A stretch of 64,000 nucleotides of DNA, taken from Pseudosulfitobacter sp. DSM 107133. GTDB taxonomy: Bacteria; Pseudomonadota; Alphaproteobacteria; Rhodobacterales; Rhodobacteraceae. This document shows positions 45,360 to 55,268 of the stretch, piece by piece (within the stretch, counting starts at the first letter, position 1; each line of letters begins with the position of its first letter). Location: contig NZ_CP085162.1 in assembly GCF_022788695.1 (NCBI RefSeq), positions 1 to 64,000 on the forward strand. Reading direction: 5' to 3'. The notes beneath the pieces are model-generated. The model was not told where the DNA came from. It saw only the letters and a list, made by a program, of their open reading frames with translations, and searched no databases. The position numbers were made by a program, and so were the translations under genes.

Positions 45360-46079
45360 CTATTCCGCGTCGCTGCCACGCCAAGGCAATGTGGTCAGGC
45401 GGTCCTTGACGACATAGACCATCGCGCCGAAAAACAGGGCTGCCATCGCATACCAGGTCAGCGCATAGGCCAGATGCGTGTTGCGGAACGTCAGGCGGGT
45501 CAGCCCGCCGCGCGGCCATAACGCACCGGTTCCGGCGGCCTCTGCATCAATGAAATAGGCGGTTTGCGCCTCGGTCAGGCCCACGGCCCGCGTCATTTCC
45601 GCAAGGTCGGCAGAGACCCAGCGGCCGGTTTCCGGTTGGTTGCTTTCCAGCAACGTCCCCCCGGGTTGATCCAGCCGGACAAGGCCGGTGACCCTGGCAG
45701 GACCGGGGGCGGCGTCCCAATCGCCCTGGTTCAGGCCGCCTGGCACGAAACCACGGTTGACCCAGATCGCACCATCCTGGGTGATCAGCGGCGTCATGAT
45801 CCAGAAACCGGGGCCCAGATCTGTAACCGCCTTTATCCGCAGGCTTTGGTCACCGGCAAAACGGCCTGACGCGAACACGCGCAGATATTCAGGCGCATCA
45901 CCCGCAGGGGCCGGAACCGGATCGCCAAAGGCGCGGGTTTGCACAGCGTCGATCAGATCAAGCTTCCAGGCAAGCCTGCGCATCTGCCAGTTGCCAAGGG
46001 CGATCATGCCGGCAAACATGACCCCCGCGACCAACAAGATCGTCACATCTGCCCAGGTTGGTCGACGTGCGCCGCTCAC
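45360..46079 (-). CDS. SURF1-family oxidase assembly factor
   Basis: This 239-residue membrane protein has two terminal spans (TILLVAGVMFAGMIALGNWQMRRLAWK and HLAYALTWYAMAALFFGAMVYVVKDR) enclosing a periplasmic domain with GPGFWIMTPLI, VNRGFVP and the late FRNTHLAYALTWY. SURF1 proteins help haem insertion into haem-copper oxidases. The start is GTG at 46079, overlapping the cyoD stop. Its place as the last cyo gene suggests it serves this quinol oxidase. Confidence 0.85.
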   Translation of the reverse strand: MSGARRPTWADVTILLVAGVMFAGMIALGNWQMRRLAWKLDLIDAVQTRAFGDPVPAPAGDAPEYLRVFASGRFAGDQSLRIKAVTDLGPGFWIMTPLITQDGAIWVNRGFVPGGLNQGDWDAAPGPARVTGLVRLDQPGGTLLESNQPETGRWVSADLAEMTRAVGLTEAQTAYFIDAEAAGTGALWPRGGLTRLTFRNTHLAYALTWYAMAALFFGAMVYVVKDRLTTLPWRGSDAE

Positions 46080-46441
46080 TCCAGGCCGCGCATCCGCTCG
46101 ATCTGGTCATGGGCGGGCATCATGTTGTTGTTCAGATGGGTCATGACCCAAATCGACCCGACCAACACAATCAGCAACAGGATGCCCGTGAACACCAGCG
46201 ACATCACCTGCCAGCCCTCTTCTGCTTTCACGGTGACATGCAGGAAATAGAACACATGCACCATGATCTGCACCGCACCCAGCCCAAAGATGATCGTCAA
46301 CGCCAGCCAGATATGGATATTGACGTCGCCAAGCACAATCCAGAACGGGATCAGTGTCAGGACGACCGACAGGACGAAACCGATAATATAAGAGCGGTAA
46401 GAGCCGTGGGCTTCTGACGTGTCGTGGTTGTCGGTGCTCAT
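46076..46441 (-). CDS. cyoD: Cytochrome bo3 quinol oxidase subunit IV
   Basis: This 121-residue protein has three membrane spans, with the CyoD-like GSYRSYIIGFVLSVVLTLIPFWIV at the N-terminal span and LGAVQIMVHVFYFLHV in the middle. It supports assembly of the oxidase. It overlaps cyoC and SURF1 by four and three bases. Confidence 0.9.
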   Translation of the reverse strand: MSTDNHDTSEAHGSYRSYIIGFVLSVVLTLIPFWIVLGDVNIHIWLALTIIFGLGAVQIMVHVFYFLHVTVKAEEGWQVMSLVFTGILLLIVLVGSIWVMTHLNNNMMPAHDQIERMRGLE

Positions 46442-47070
46442 AGCAACACCCCTGTGAGGTAAACAAAGGAAAACACCCCGATCCAGATCAGATCGAGAAA
46501 GTGCCAGAACAGGCTAAGGCACAGGATGCGGCGCTTGTTTTCGGTGGTCAGCCCGTGCTTTTGCACCTGCACCAGCAGCACCACCAGCCAGATCGTGCCC
46601 GCCGTAACATGCAGCCCGTGCGTGCCGACCAGAACCCAGAATGACGACAGAAACGCGCTGGCCCCCGGTCCGGCACCAAGGTGCCACAGGTGGTGGAATT
46701 CCAGCACTTCCATGCCCAGAAAGCCCAGACCAAAGGCCCCGGTAACAACAAGCCATGTCACCATCTGGCCCTGCTTGCCCTGCTGCATGTTGATCACCGC
46801 AAACCCGTAGGTGATCGACGAGAACAGCAGGAAGAAGGTCGACAACAGAATCTTTTCGATCTCGAACAGATCAGAGGGCGCAGGGCCAGCGGCATAGCTG
46901 GTGCCCAGCACCGCATAGACCGCAAAGAGAATGCCGAATATCAGGCTGTCGCTCATCAGGTACAGCCAGAACCCCAGCATGGTGCTGGGTTCGTGATGGG
47001 CCTCTTCGTGATGTTCGCCGTAAAAGTCGAACCCTTCGGCGGGTTCCTTGGGATGTGTTGTTGCTGTCAT
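46438..47070 (-). CDS. cyoC: Cytochrome bo3 quinol oxidase subunit III
   Basis: This 210-residue subunit has five spans and the haem-copper oxidase subunit III pattern: GFWLYLMSDSLIFGILFAVYAVL, FHHLWHLGAGPGASAFLSSFWVLVGTHGLHVTAGTIW and SLFWHFLDLIWIGVFSFVYL. It lies between cyoB (7-bp gap) and cyoD (4-bp overlap). Confidence 0.93.
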   Translation of the reverse strand: MTATTHPKEPAEGFDFYGEHHEEAHHEPSTMLGFWLYLMSDSLIFGILFAVYAVLGTSYAAGPAPSDLFEIEKILLSTFFLLFSSITYGFAVINMQQGKQGQMVTWLVVTGAFGLGFLGMEVLEFHHLWHLGAGPGASAFLSSFWVLVGTHGLHVTAGTIWLVVLLVQVQKHGLTTENKRRILCLSLFWHFLDLIWIGVFSFVYLTGVLL

Positions 47071-47076
47071 GGCCGT

Positions 47077-49110
47077 TTACTCCGCCGGAACATTCGATTT
47101 GCCGGCATTTGCAATGGCGCGGATTTCATCAGGTTGCAGATAGTAATCACGATCATAGTCGAACGTATGGAAGATCGCATAGGCTATCGACCCCAGGAAA
47201 CCGACCACGGCAAGCCACCAGATGTGCCAGACCAGCGCGAAACCCATCGCGGTCATCAACCCCGCGACCACGACCCCGGTTGCCGTGCCTTTGGGCATAT
47301 GGATCGGCGCATAGGTCTCTGGCGGCGTCTGGCCGTTGTTGGCCTTCATGTGATGCCAGGCGTCCAGCGCATAGACACGCGGCACATGCGCAAAGTTGTA
47401 ATAGGGGGGCGGCGATGTCGTCGCCCATTCCAGGGTGCGCCCATTCCAGGGGTCACCGCCGCAGGCCAGCGCCTCGCGGTTGCGGATCGACACAAAAATC
47501 TGGACGATAAAGGCCACCAGACCAATGGCAATCAACGCAACGCCCGCCGCAGCAAGGCCGAACAACACCGCATAGCTGGTGTCTTCGAACTGGCTCAGAC
47601 GCCGTGTCACGCCCATCAGGCCCAGAACATACAGCGGCATGAACGCGACCCAAAAGCCACCGACCCAGCCAACAAAGCTGACGGTGCCCCAGAACTTGTC
47701 GAGGTGAAACCCGAACGCCTTGGGCCACCAATAGGTGATGCCTGCAAACACACCAAACACCACCCCGCCGATAATGACGTTATGGAAATGTGCCACCAGA
47801 AACAGCGAGTTGTGCAGCACATAATCGGCAGGCGGCACCGCCAGCAGAACGCCGGTCATGCCCCCGATGGTAAAGGTGATCATGAACGCGACGGTCCACA
47901 TCATCGGCAGCTCGAAAGAGATGCGTCCCTTGTACATGGTAAAGAGCCAGTTAAACAGCTTGGCCCCCGTCGGGATCGAAATGATCATCGTGGTGATCCC
48001 GAAGAACGAGTTCACATCCGCACCCGCCCCCATCGTAAAGAAGTGGTGCAGCCAGACGACATAGCTCAGCACCATGATGACAGCCAGCGCATAGACCATC
48101 GAGGTATAGCCAAACAGCCGTTTGTGCGAAAATGTCGGTACGATTTCCGAGAAGATGCCAAAGATCGGCAGGATCAGGATGTACACTTCGGGGTGGCCCC
48201 AGATCCAGATCAGGTTGATGTACATCATCGGGTTGCCGCCCATTTCATTGGTAAAGAAATGGGTGCCCAGATAACGATCCGCCGTCAGCAAGGCCAGGGT
48301 GGCGGCAAGAACGGGGAAAGAGGCGACAATCAGAACATTGGTGACCAGCGAAGCCCAGGTAAAGATCGGCAGTTTCATCCAGGTCATGCCCGGCGCCCGC
48401 ATTTTCACAATGGTGGCGATCAGGTTGATCCCCGACAGCGTCGTGCCGATCCCGGCGATGTTCAGCGACCACAGGTAGTAATCCATGCCGACACCCGGGC
48501 TGAATTGCAGCCCCGACAGCGGTGGAAAGGCCAGCCAGCCGGTTGCCGCAAATTCGCCCACGAACAACGACATCATAATCAGAACAACACCCCCGAAGGT
48601 CAGCCAGAAGCTGAAGTTGTTCAGGAAAGGAAAGGCCACATCCCGCGCACCGATCTGCAACGGCATGATATAGTTCATGAACCCGGTGATAAACGGCATC
48701 GCCACGAAAAAGATCATAATCACGCCATGGGCGGTAAAGACCTGATCGTAGTGATAGGGCGGCAGAAATTCGACAATGCCCGCCGAGGCAAGAGCCTGAT
48801 GAATGCGCATCAGGATCGCATCGGAAAAGCCGCGCACAAGCATCACGATGGCCAGCACCATATACATGATGCCGATCTTCTTGTGATCGACAGAGGTAAA
48901 CCACTCGGTCCACAGATAGCCCCACAGACGCCTGTAGGTCAGCCATCCAACCAGCCCGGCCCCCAGCAACATGGTCACCATGAAGGTGCCAAAAATCAGC
49001 GGGTCATAGAAAAAGGGAAAGACATCCCAGCCCAGCTTGCCCCAAAGCCAGTGGACCTGATTGGCGACGTCTGGAAAGTGTTCGAGAGCCTCGGAAGGTG
49101 ATGTAGACAT
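47077..49110 (-). CDS. cyoB: Cytochrome bo3 quinol oxidase subunit I
   Basis: This 677-residue catalytic subunit has about 15 spans. [34 protein letters not shown] holds the CuB His and the cross-linked Tyr, [23 protein letters not shown] the next two CuB His, and [12 protein letters not shown] the haem ligands. The E in GHPEVY is part of the proton path. It oxidises ubiquinol, reduces oxygen and pumps protons. It lies 2 bp after cyoA. Confidence 0.95.
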   Translation of the reverse strand: MSTSPSEALEHFPDVANQVHWLWGKLGWDVFPFFYDPLIFGTFMVTMLLGAGLVGWLTYRRLWGYLWTEWFTSVDHKKIGIMYMVLAIVMLVRGFSDAILMRIHQALASAGIVEFLPPYHYDQVFTAHGVIMIFFVAMPFITGFMNYIMPLQIGARDVAFPFLNNFSFWLTFGGVVLIMMSLFVGEFAATGWLAFPPLSGLQFSPGVGMDYYLWSLNIAGIGTTLSGINLIATIVKMRAPGMTWMKLPIFTWASLVTNVLIVASFPVLAATLALLTADRYLGTHFFTNEMGGNPMMYINLIWIWGHPEVYILILPIFGIFSEIVPTFSHKRLFGYTSMVYALAVIMVLSYVVWLHHFFTMGAGADVNSFFGITTMIISIPTGAKLFNWLFTMYKGRISFELPMMWTVAFMITFTIGGMTGVLLAVPPADYVLHNSLFLVAHFHNVIIGGVVFGVFAGITYWWPKAFGFHLDKFWGTVSFVGWVGGFWVAFMPLYVLGLMGVTRRLSQFEDTSYAVLFGLAAAGVALIAIGLVAFIVQIFVSIRNREALACGGDPWNGRTLEWATTSPPPYYNFAHVPRVYALDAWHHMKANNGQTPPETYAPIHMPKGTATGVVVAGLMTAMGFALVWHIWWLAVVGFLGSIAYAIFHTFDYDRDYYLQPDEIRAIANAGKSNVPAE

Positions 49111-49112
49111 GT

Positions 49113-50222
49113 TTAATTCCCGGTTGGCACAGACATCGGCGGAGTCTCTGGCGGCAGAAAGTCCAGCAATGCGTTGATTTCTTCGGCGCGGTCGGCCAGA
49201 TCGGGGCGGAGGATCGAAAACATGCCCTGCGGATCATCGGCAGAGCACAGGCCCCGATAAAGTTCGCGGTTCAGCAGCCCGTCAATGCCGCCCCCGCCAA
49301 GCGCATCGACCATCATCATGTCGTTCAGGCACAGGTCGTCATCGCCCACACACATGTTCAGAATGCGCTGCCACAGCCCATCCTCGACAGACCCGTAATA
49401 GTGCACGTCGTTGCCGATGCTGGGCTGGTCCAGTTGCACAAAAGCCGCGCGATCCAGCGGATCGTTGCTGGCCGCCGCAGCGCCCGCCCAGCTGTCAAAA
49501 CCGGCCTGATCCAGCGCCTGAACGTCAAACCGCATCCGCGAGAAACCCGCACCGTTGTAATGCGAAGCAAAGCCTTCATAGGTGCCGACGCTGTTGATAA
49601 CGCCATTCAGCTCGGTCTCCATCCCTGCCATCGCATAGATCATTCCGGCCATATCGGGGACGTAAAACGCGTTCATCACCGTGGTTGATGTCAGCTTCAG
49701 CTCGACCGGACGATTTTCGATCACCGCCATCTCGTTCACGGTGGCGATATTGTATTCGGGATAGATGAACAGCCATTTCCAATCCATCGCCACGACCTGC
49801 ACCTGAAGGGGTGTCACGTTGGCATCAATCGGCCGGGTTTCGGAAATGCGCGGCAAGTCGCGGTAGGGATCCAGCCGGTGCGTTGCCACCCACGTCAGCC
49901 CCGCCAGACAGATCACAATCGCGAGAGGGACCGTCCACACAACGATTTCCAGGCTGACGGAATGGTCCCATTCAGGGTCATAACGCGCCTCTTTGTTCGC
50001 GGACCGGTATTTGTAGGCAAAAAAGACCGTCAACAACAGCACCGGAAGAATCACGATCAGCATCAGGACGGTGGAATAGATGATAAGGTCAGCCTGCTGT
50101 GACGCGACATCACCCGCAGGGTTCATCACCACCAGATTGCACCCCGACAACGTCATCAGTGTAAGGGCCAGAGGCGCAAACCGGCAGGCTTTGCCGCCGA
50201 TCCTGAATTGAGTGAGAGACAT
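49113..50222 (-). CDS. cyoA: Cytochrome bo3 quinol oxidase subunit II
   Basis: This 369-residue lipoprotein (lipobox LSGC) has two membrane spans and a cupredoxin-like periplasmic domain. [19 protein letters not shown] and [24 protein letters not shown] are CyoA-type, and the CuA ligands found in cytochrome c oxidases are missing, as expected for a quinol oxidase. It is the first cyo gene and is divergent from an MFS permease across about 160 bp. Confidence 0.93.
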   Translation of the reverse strand: MSLTQFRIGGKACRFAPLALTLMTLSGCNLVVMNPAGDVASQQADLIIYSTVLMLIVILPVLLLTVFFAYKYRSANKEARYDPEWDHSVSLEIVVWTVPLAIVICLAGLTWVATHRLDPYRDLPRISETRPIDANVTPLQVQVVAMDWKWLFIYPEYNIATVNEMAVIENRPVELKLTSTTVMNAFYVPDMAGMIYAMAGMETELNGVINSVGTYEGFASHYNGAGFSRMRFDVQALDQAGFDSWAGAAAASNDPLDRAAFVQLDQPSIGNDVHYYGSVEDGLWQRILNMCVGDDDLCLNDMMMVDALGGGGIDGLLNRELYRGLCSADDPQGMFSILRPDLADRAEEINALLDFLPPETPPMSVPTGN

Positions 50223-50381
50223 TGGTGACCTATTGCATGATTTGTCAGCGCCTTAATATTAGCACTCTGGCGGTCGTGGGACAGCGCGAAAGCTGCGCTG
50301 TATTGGCGCAGGTGTCGGAACTTGTGGCGAATTTTGATATTGTCACTATCCTTAGCAGAACAAGGACGAAGGATTTCTGTC

Positions 50382-51671
50382 ATGACCTACGAAAGCGCAC
50401 CTGGCTCGGATGACGCGCAAGAATATGTGCCGCAATCTGTCCGTCTTGATGATGTCATCACGACGGTGGTGATGGCGCGGGTGACGGATTATTTCGGCTT
50501 TTTTGTCTTTGCCATCGCCTCGGCGCTGGTTTTCCCCAAGATCTTCTTTCCCTTCCTTGATCCGGTCCCTGCGACCCTGGCGTCGTTCGGTATATTCGCG
50601 CTGGCGTTCCTCGCGCGTCCGGTGGCCAGTCTGCTGGGGCGGAAACTGGAAAAACGCATCGGCAGGGCCGGCAAGATCACGGTTGCCCTGATGCTTCTGG
50701 GCACCTCGACGGTCGCGATTGGCCTGCTGCCGGGCTACGACCGGCTTGGCTGGGTGGCCCCTGCGTTGCTGGCGGGATTTCGCATTATTCAGGGCCTTGG
50801 TCTGGGCGGCTCCTGGGACGGGCTGACACTGCAACTCAAATCTGCCGCCCCGCAGGATCGCACCGGCCTGTATGGCATGGTGCCGCAACTGGGCGGGCCC
50901 ATCGGGTTTTGCGTGGCCGCCGCGATGTTCTTTGTGCTGACCGGTTTCCTGACACCCGAGGAATTCTATCAACACGGCTGGCGCTTCGCGTTTTTCGCGG
51001 TGATGGCGGTAAATGTGGTGTCCCTGTTTGCACGTCTGCGGCTGCTGACCACAGATTTCGGCTCGGACGGGGAAACGCTGATGAAATCGGCTCCGTTCGG
51101 CTTTTTGGTGCGGACGGAATGGCGCACAATTCTGTTGTCGGCGTTCTTGCCCCTGTCCAGCTATGCGCTGTTGCACATGCTGACGGTTTTCCCGATCAGC
51201 TATACCTTGCTTTTTACCGACCATGCGATTGACCGGATCATCCTGTGGCAGCTTGTCGGAGGCGCGTTGTCGGTCGGAACTGTCATTCTGTCCGGTGTGC
51301 TTGCCGACCGCTACACAAAGCGCGCCGTGTTGTTGTGGTCAAGCGTCCTGACACTGCTGCTGTGCCTGACGATCGGTACGCTGAACGACAATCCTGCCAT
51401 CTACATCATCCCCGGCTTCCTGATCTTCGGCCTGTCCTATGGTCAGTCCAGCGCCATCGTGCCCAACCGTTTTGCGCCCGATTGCCGGTATTCCGGTTCT
51501 GCGCTGTCCACCAACCTGTCATGGATTTTCGGAGCCGCCTTTGCGCCGCTGGTCGGGCTGTTTCTGGCCAGCAGATTCGGGCTTTGGGCGGCGGCCCTGT
51601 ATCTGGTGTCCGGCGTGCTGGTAACGCTGGCGACCTTGTACATCCTGCAACGCGAATTCAATCAGGATTGA
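50382..51671 (+). CDS. MFS transporter, metabolite:H+ symporter-like
   Basis: This 429-residue permease has 12 likely spans, with MARVTDYFGFFVFAIASALVFPKIFFP at the N-terminus, the loop motif RPVASLLGRKLEKRIGRAGKI (normally G-x3-GD-R) and GFRIIQGLGLGGSWDG in span 4, typical of the MHS family. The conserved loop Gly-Asp is altered. The ATG at 50382 follows AAGGA. The cargo is unknown. Confidence 0.8.
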   Translation: MTYESAPGSDDAQEYVPQSVRLDDVITTVVMARVTDYFGFFVFAIASALVFPKIFFPFLDPVPATLASFGIFALAFLARPVASLLGRKLEKRIGRAGKITVALMLLGTSTVAIGLLPGYDRLGWVAPALLAGFRIIQGLGLGGSWDGLTLQLKSAAPQDRTGLYGMVPQLGGPIGFCVAAAMFFVLTGFLTPEEFYQHGWRFAFFAVMAVNVVSLFARLRLLTTDFGSDGETLMKSAPFGFLVRTEWRTILLSAFLPLSSYALLHMLTVFPISYTLLFTDHAIDRIILWQLVGGALSVGTVILSGVLADRYTKRAVLLWSSVLTLLLCLTIGTLNDNPAIYIIPGFLIFGLSYGQSSAIVPNRFAPDCRYSGSALSTNLSWIFGAAFAPLVGLFLASRFGLWAAALYLVSGVLVTLATLYILQREFNQD

Positions 51672-51768
51672 TCTGCCAGCGGACGCCCGACCGGGCCGTC
51701 CGCTGGCATTCGCAACAACGCGCCGCTGGCGCGACCCGTCGGAAAACAGCGCGGAAAGCGTCAGACGG

Positions 51769-52836
51769 TCACAGGCAGCCCGCCAGCGCGGTTGCAAGGT
51801 TACGCAACAATTGCGGATACAGGTCCGCCCCCGGTTCAAGGTCGGATCCCAACGGGTCCATCACCCCTGTTTGCGCAGTCGAACCGTCCATAACCGAGGC
51901 CACAATGCCCGGATTGAATTGCGGTTCTGACATAACACAGGTCACATCCTGATCCGCGACGCGCGCCTGAATTCCGGCGATACGGGCCGGGCTTGGATCG
52001 GTCGCATCCGAAACAGAGATCGCACCCGAGGCCGGGAAGTCGAATGCCTGTTCGAAATACTGATAGGCGTCGTGGAAAACGATGAAATGGGCACCGCGCA
52101 CGGGTTCCAGGATGGTGTTGATCTGGGTCCGCAGATTTGCCAGTTCCTCGCGCCCTGCTGCGGCATTTGCAAAATACGCGCCCGCATTGTCCGGGTCGGC
52201 CGCCGACAGCGCGGCGGCGATTGCGTTCAACCAGACCGCCCCGTTGTCCGGCGACAGCCAGGCATGTGGATCGTGGCCCTCATGGTCGTGACCCTCGTGC
52301 CCGTCATGGTTCTCGTGCCCTTCATGGTCGTGGTCCTCATGCCCTGCATGGTCATGACCCTCATGCCCCGCATGGTCGTGACCCTCGTGCGCGTGATCGT
52401 GGCCTTCGTCATGACCCGCATGATCGTGGCCTTCATGATCTTCACCGTGGCCTTCGTCGCCATGCTGATGCGGCTCGAACAAGGCGCTTTCACGCATCGG
52501 CAGTTCCGTGGTGCCTTCGGTCTCGATCAGTTCGACAGCGGTCGCATTTCCGGCCAGCGTATCAATCGCGCTTTCCAGCCAGGGGGTCAGATCGGGGCCG
52601 ATCCAAAACACCAGATCCGCGTCCTGCAAGGCCGCTGCTTCGGACGGGCGCAGGGTGTATTCGTGCGGGCTGGCCCCCGGTGCCACGATCAGCGACGGCG
52701 CCCCAACCCCCTGCATGACACGCGCCACAAGCGAATGCACAGGGGCGATATCCACGGCCACTTTCGGGACATCCGCAAGGGCCGTTCCAGCCAGCAGCGT
52801 GGCCGCAAGCGACAAGGACGCGAGGTTTCTGGACAT
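51769..52836 (-). CDS. znuA: Zinc ABC importer binding protein with long His-rich loop
   Basis: This 355-residue ZnuA has a signal peptide (ending GTALAD) and the zinc-site residues His in APVHSLVARV, His in SPHEYTLRPSEA, His in FIVFHDAYQYF and Asp near the C-terminus. A His/Asp/Glu/Gly-rich loop of about 75 residues (125-198) made of GHDH- and GHEGHDH-like units is a zinc-gathering segment and is longer than in most ZnuA proteins. It is divergent from zur-znuCB and should be Zur-repressed. Confidence 0.92.
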   Translation of the reverse strand: MSRNLASLSLAATLLAGTALADVPKVAVDIAPVHSLVARVMQGVGAPSLIVAPGASPHEYTLRPSEAAALQDADLVFWIGPDLTPWLESAIDTLAGNATAVELIETEGTTELPMRESALFEPHQHGDEGHGEDHEGHDHAGHDEGHDHAHEGHDHAGHEGHDHAGHEDHDHEGHENHDGHEGHDHEGHDPHAWLSPDNGAVWLNAIAAALSAADPDNAGAYFANAAAGREELANLRTQINTILEPVRGAHFIVFHDAYQYFEQAFDFPASGAISVSDATDPSPARIAGIQARVADQDVTCVMSEPQFNPGIVASVMDGSTAQTGVMDPLGSDLEPGADLYPQLLRNLATALAGCL

Positions 52837-52879
52837 CTTTCACTCCATGTGATTTTATAACGTTACAGGTCGCGTACAG

Positions 52880-52897
52880 GAAATGTAATAACATGAC
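52880..52897. promoter_or_regulatory. Zur box
   Basis: This 18-bp imperfect palindrome, GAAATGTAATAACATGAC, matches the alphaproteobacterial Zur pattern that I recall (ATGTNATNNCAT-like arms). It lies in the 56-bp znuA/zur divergent region and overlaps the zur start codon. A second weaker element (TTATAACGTTACA, about 52855-52867) is nearer znuA. Zur with zinc would shut both directions. Confidence 0.65.
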
Positions 52898-53411
52898 AAG
52901 TGGATCACAGACAGATCGTGAAACGCCGTCAGATCCGGTCGGATTCGACAAACACGACCATGCGGGCTGTATCACCACCGCTGTGGCCGCTGCCGAGGCG
53001 CATTGCGCGGCCAACGGGCTGCGCTTTACCCCGGTCCGGCGCGCCGCGCTGGAAATTCTTCTGCAAGAACACCGCGCACTTGGCGCATACGAAACGCTCG
53101 ACCGCCTGCGCGAGGCCGGTTTCGGGGCGCAGCCGCCGGTGGCCTATCGTGCGCTGGAATTCCTTGTCGCCAACGGCTTTGCACACAAGATCGAACGGCT
53201 GAACGCCTTTATTGCCTGCGCCCATCCCGGGGCCAACCATTCACCCGCCTTCATGATTTGCCGCGCCTGCGATTCCGTTGCCGAAGCACAGTCAGCACCT
53301 GCACGCGGTGCCCTTGGTGACGCGGCCCGCGCGACCGGGTTCCAGATCGAACGCACCATGGTGGAAGCCGTCGGCCTGTGTCCGGCCTGCGCCGACAACG
53401 CTGCACCATGA
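52893..53411 (+). CDS. zur: Zinc uptake regulator Zur (Fur family)
   Basis: This 172-residue Fur-family repressor has an N-terminal winged helix (LRFTPVRRAALEILLQEHRALGAYETLDRLREAG) and a metal site made of two CxxC pairs (MICRACDS and GLCPACAD). ACAHPGANHSPAFMICRAC holds further zinc ligands. It overlaps znuC by ATGA and should repress znuA and its own operon when zinc is sufficient. Confidence 0.92.
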   Translation: MTSGSQTDRETPSDPVGFDKHDHAGCITTAVAAAEAHCAANGLRFTPVRRAALEILLQEHRALGAYETLDRLREAGFGAQPPVAYRALEFLVANGFAHKIERLNAFIACAHPGANHSPAFMICRACDSVAEAQSAPARGALGDAARATGFQIERTMVEAVGLCPACADNAAP

Positions 53412-54211
53412 GCCTTGTCACCGTTGAAGACGTCAGTGTCGGCTATGGTGCCGAGACAGTGCTGGCGCATGTGTCACTGGCCATCGAACCGGGGGAAATC
53501 GTCACCATCGTCGGCCCGAACGGTTCCGGCAAGACGACGCTGCTGCGCACCCTGATCGGCGCGGTGCGCCCCGCATCCGGCAGGATCACCCGCAAACCCG
53601 CTCTGCGCATCGGCTATGTTCCGCAAAAGCTGCACATCGACCCCACCCTGCCCATCACGGTGGAAAGGTTCCTGCGCCTGACCGGCGGCACATCCCGCAG
53701 CGCGGGCGCGCGGGCGCTGGCGCGCGCCGGGGTGCCGGATCTGTCGGGGCGTCAGATGTCTGCCCTGTCGGGCGGCCAGATGCAGCGCGTTCTGCTGGCA
53801 CGCGCCTTGATCAACGACCCCGAAATCCTGCTGCTTGACGAGGCCACGCAGGGTCTGGACCAACCCGGCTCCGCCGCGTTCTACCGCCAGATCGAAGAGG
53901 TGCGCAAAGACACCGGATGCGCCGTTCTGATGATCAGTCACGAATTGCATGTGGTGATGAGCGCCTCGGATCGGGTGATCTGTCTGAACGGGCACGTCTG
54001 CTGCGAAGGCACGCCCGAAATCGTCTCGGCGGCGCCGGAATATCGCGCGCTTTTCGGGTCTGGCACCGGCGGGGCACTGGCCCTGTACCGCCACGATCAC
54101 GACCATAACCACGGGAATGGGCACGGGCATGACCACGGGAATGGGCATGATGAAACCTGCACCCATGACCACGGACACCCCGAAAACACCAAAACCAAGG
54201 CGGCTGGATGA
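53408..54211 (+). CDS. znuC: Zinc ABC importer ATPase with His-rich tail
   Basis: This 267-residue ATPase has Walker A GPNGSGKTT, signature LSGGQMQRVLLARAL, Walker B ILLLDEATQGLD and the switch His in MISHELH. The C-terminal 35 residues are a His/Asp/Gly-rich tail of the type HDHDHNHGNGHGHDHGNGHD, an unusual feature for the cytosolic ATPase; it could bind incoming zinc or sense cytosolic zinc. The ATG at 53408 overlaps the zur stop, and the stop overlaps znuB. Confidence 0.92.
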   Translation: MSLVTVEDVSVGYGAETVLAHVSLAIEPGEIVTIVGPNGSGKTTLLRTLIGAVRPASGRITRKPALRIGYVPQKLHIDPTLPITVERFLRLTGGTSRSAGARALARAGVPDLSGRQMSALSGGQMQRVLLARALINDPEILLLDEATQGLDQPGSAAFYRQIEEVRKDTGCAVLMISHELHVVMSASDRVICLNGHVCCEGTPEIVSAAPEYRALFGSGTGGALALYRHDHDHNHGNGHGHDHGNGHDETCTHDHGHPENTKTKAAG

Positions 54212-54999
54212 TGCTGGATGATTTTATGGTCCGCGCAACACTGGCGGGTGTCGGCGTTGCCTGTGCCGCGGCACCTCTGGGCAGCTTTGTCGTCTGGCGG
54301 CGCATGGCCTATTTCGGTGACGCAACCGCCCATGCCGCGATTCTGGGCGTGGCCCTGTCGCTGGCGCTGAACATCTCGATCTTTGCCGGCGCGGTTGCCG
54401 TGGCGCTGGTGATGGCCCTGACCGTGACACTGCTGACGGGGCGCGGTTACGCGATGGATACGCTGCTGGGCGTTCTGGCCCATTCCGCGCTTGCCTTCGG
54501 GCTGGTTGCGGTGTCGTTCCTGTCGGGCATCCGCATCGACCTGATGGCCTATCTGTTCGGTGACATTCTGGCGGTGTCGCGCGGCGATCTGGCGGTGATC
54601 TGGGGCGGTGCCGCGCTGGTGGTCGGGCTGATCGGCTGGCGCTGGTCCGCGCTGCTGACATCCACCCTCAGCGAAGAGCTTGCCTATGCCGGTGGTATCG
54701 ACCCCAAGCGCGAACAGCTGGTCCTGACCCTGGCGCTTGCCGTCACCGTTGCCGTCGCGATCAAGGTTGTCGGTGTCCTTTTGATTGCGGCGATGTTGAT
54801 CATACCTGCCGCCGCCGCCCGCCCGCTGTCGCGCACCCCCGAGGAAATGGCCGTGATTGCCGCCGTGATCGGTGGCGGCTCGGCCATAGCCGGATTGCGC
54901 GCCGCCTATGTGCTGGACACGCCTGCCGGCCCCTCCATTGTCTGCGTTGCAGCCCTCATTTTCCTGACAACCAGTGTCCTGAGGGGGTTACGGCCCTAG
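54208..54999 (+). CDS. znuB: Zinc ABC importer permease
   Basis: This 263-residue ABC-3 family permease has about eight spans, with CAAAPLGSFVVWRRMAYFGDATAHAAILGVAL at the N-terminus and EELAYAGGIDPKREQLVLTLALAVTVAVAIKVVGVLLIAAMLIIPAAAARPLSRTPEEM in the second half. It ends convergently with minE; the two stop codons overlap. Confidence 0.92.
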   Translation: MMLDDFMVRATLAGVGVACAAAPLGSFVVWRRMAYFGDATAHAAILGVALSLALNISIFAGAVAVALVMALTVTLLTGRGYAMDTLLGVLAHSALAFGLVAVSFLSGIRIDLMAYLFGDILAVSRGDLAVIWGGAALVVGLIGWRWSALLTSTLSEELAYAGGIDPKREQLVLTLALAVTVAVAIKVVGVLLIAAMLIIPAAAARPLSRTPEEMAVIAAVIGGGSAIAGLRAAYVLDTPAGPSIVCVAALIFLTTSVLRGLRP

Positions 55000-55268
55000 G
55001 ACGACGCGGCAGAGCGCGGCAGTTCGATGTTGATCTCCAGGCTCGACATCTTGTCACCGCGTTCCATGCGCACTTCGACATCATCCTCGGCAATAGGGAC
55101 ATGTTTGCGGATCGCCGCCACGATATCGCGTTGCAGCAGCGGCAGGTAATCGTTTTCAGCCGTGCCGCCCCCGCTGCGCTCGTGCGCAAGCAGGATTTGC
55201 AGCCGGTCCTTTGCGGTTTGCGCGCTTTTGGGGCGGCGCGGTTTGCGGGCAAAATTGAAAAAGCTCAT
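54996..55268 (-). CDS. minE: Division-site topological factor MinE
   Basis: This 90-residue MinE has the N-terminal membrane and MinD-contact part (MSFFNFARKP then AKDRLQILLAHERS) and the topological-specificity domain (LLQRDIVAAIRKHV...EINIELP). It stimulates MinD ATPase and drives pole-to-pole oscillation. It overlaps minD by four bases. Confidence 0.93.
   Translation of the reverse strand: MSFFNFARKPRRPKSAQTAKDRLQILLAHERSGGGTAENDYLPLLQRDIVAAIRKHVPIAEDDVEVRMERGDKMSSLEINIELPRSAASS

Noticed and set aside
46681..49101. An 806-codon open frame on the plus strand opposite cyoBC, and similar long antisense frames such as 4545-6023.
   Set aside because: They are opposite to well-supported genes, have no start signals or domains, and show the His/Arg/Gln-rich composition of antisense frames in GC-rich DNA.
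52270..52460. Short tandem repeats resembling a satellite or CRISPR-like array.
   Set aside because: They are codon repeats for the His-rich loop of ZnuA, in frame and irregular.
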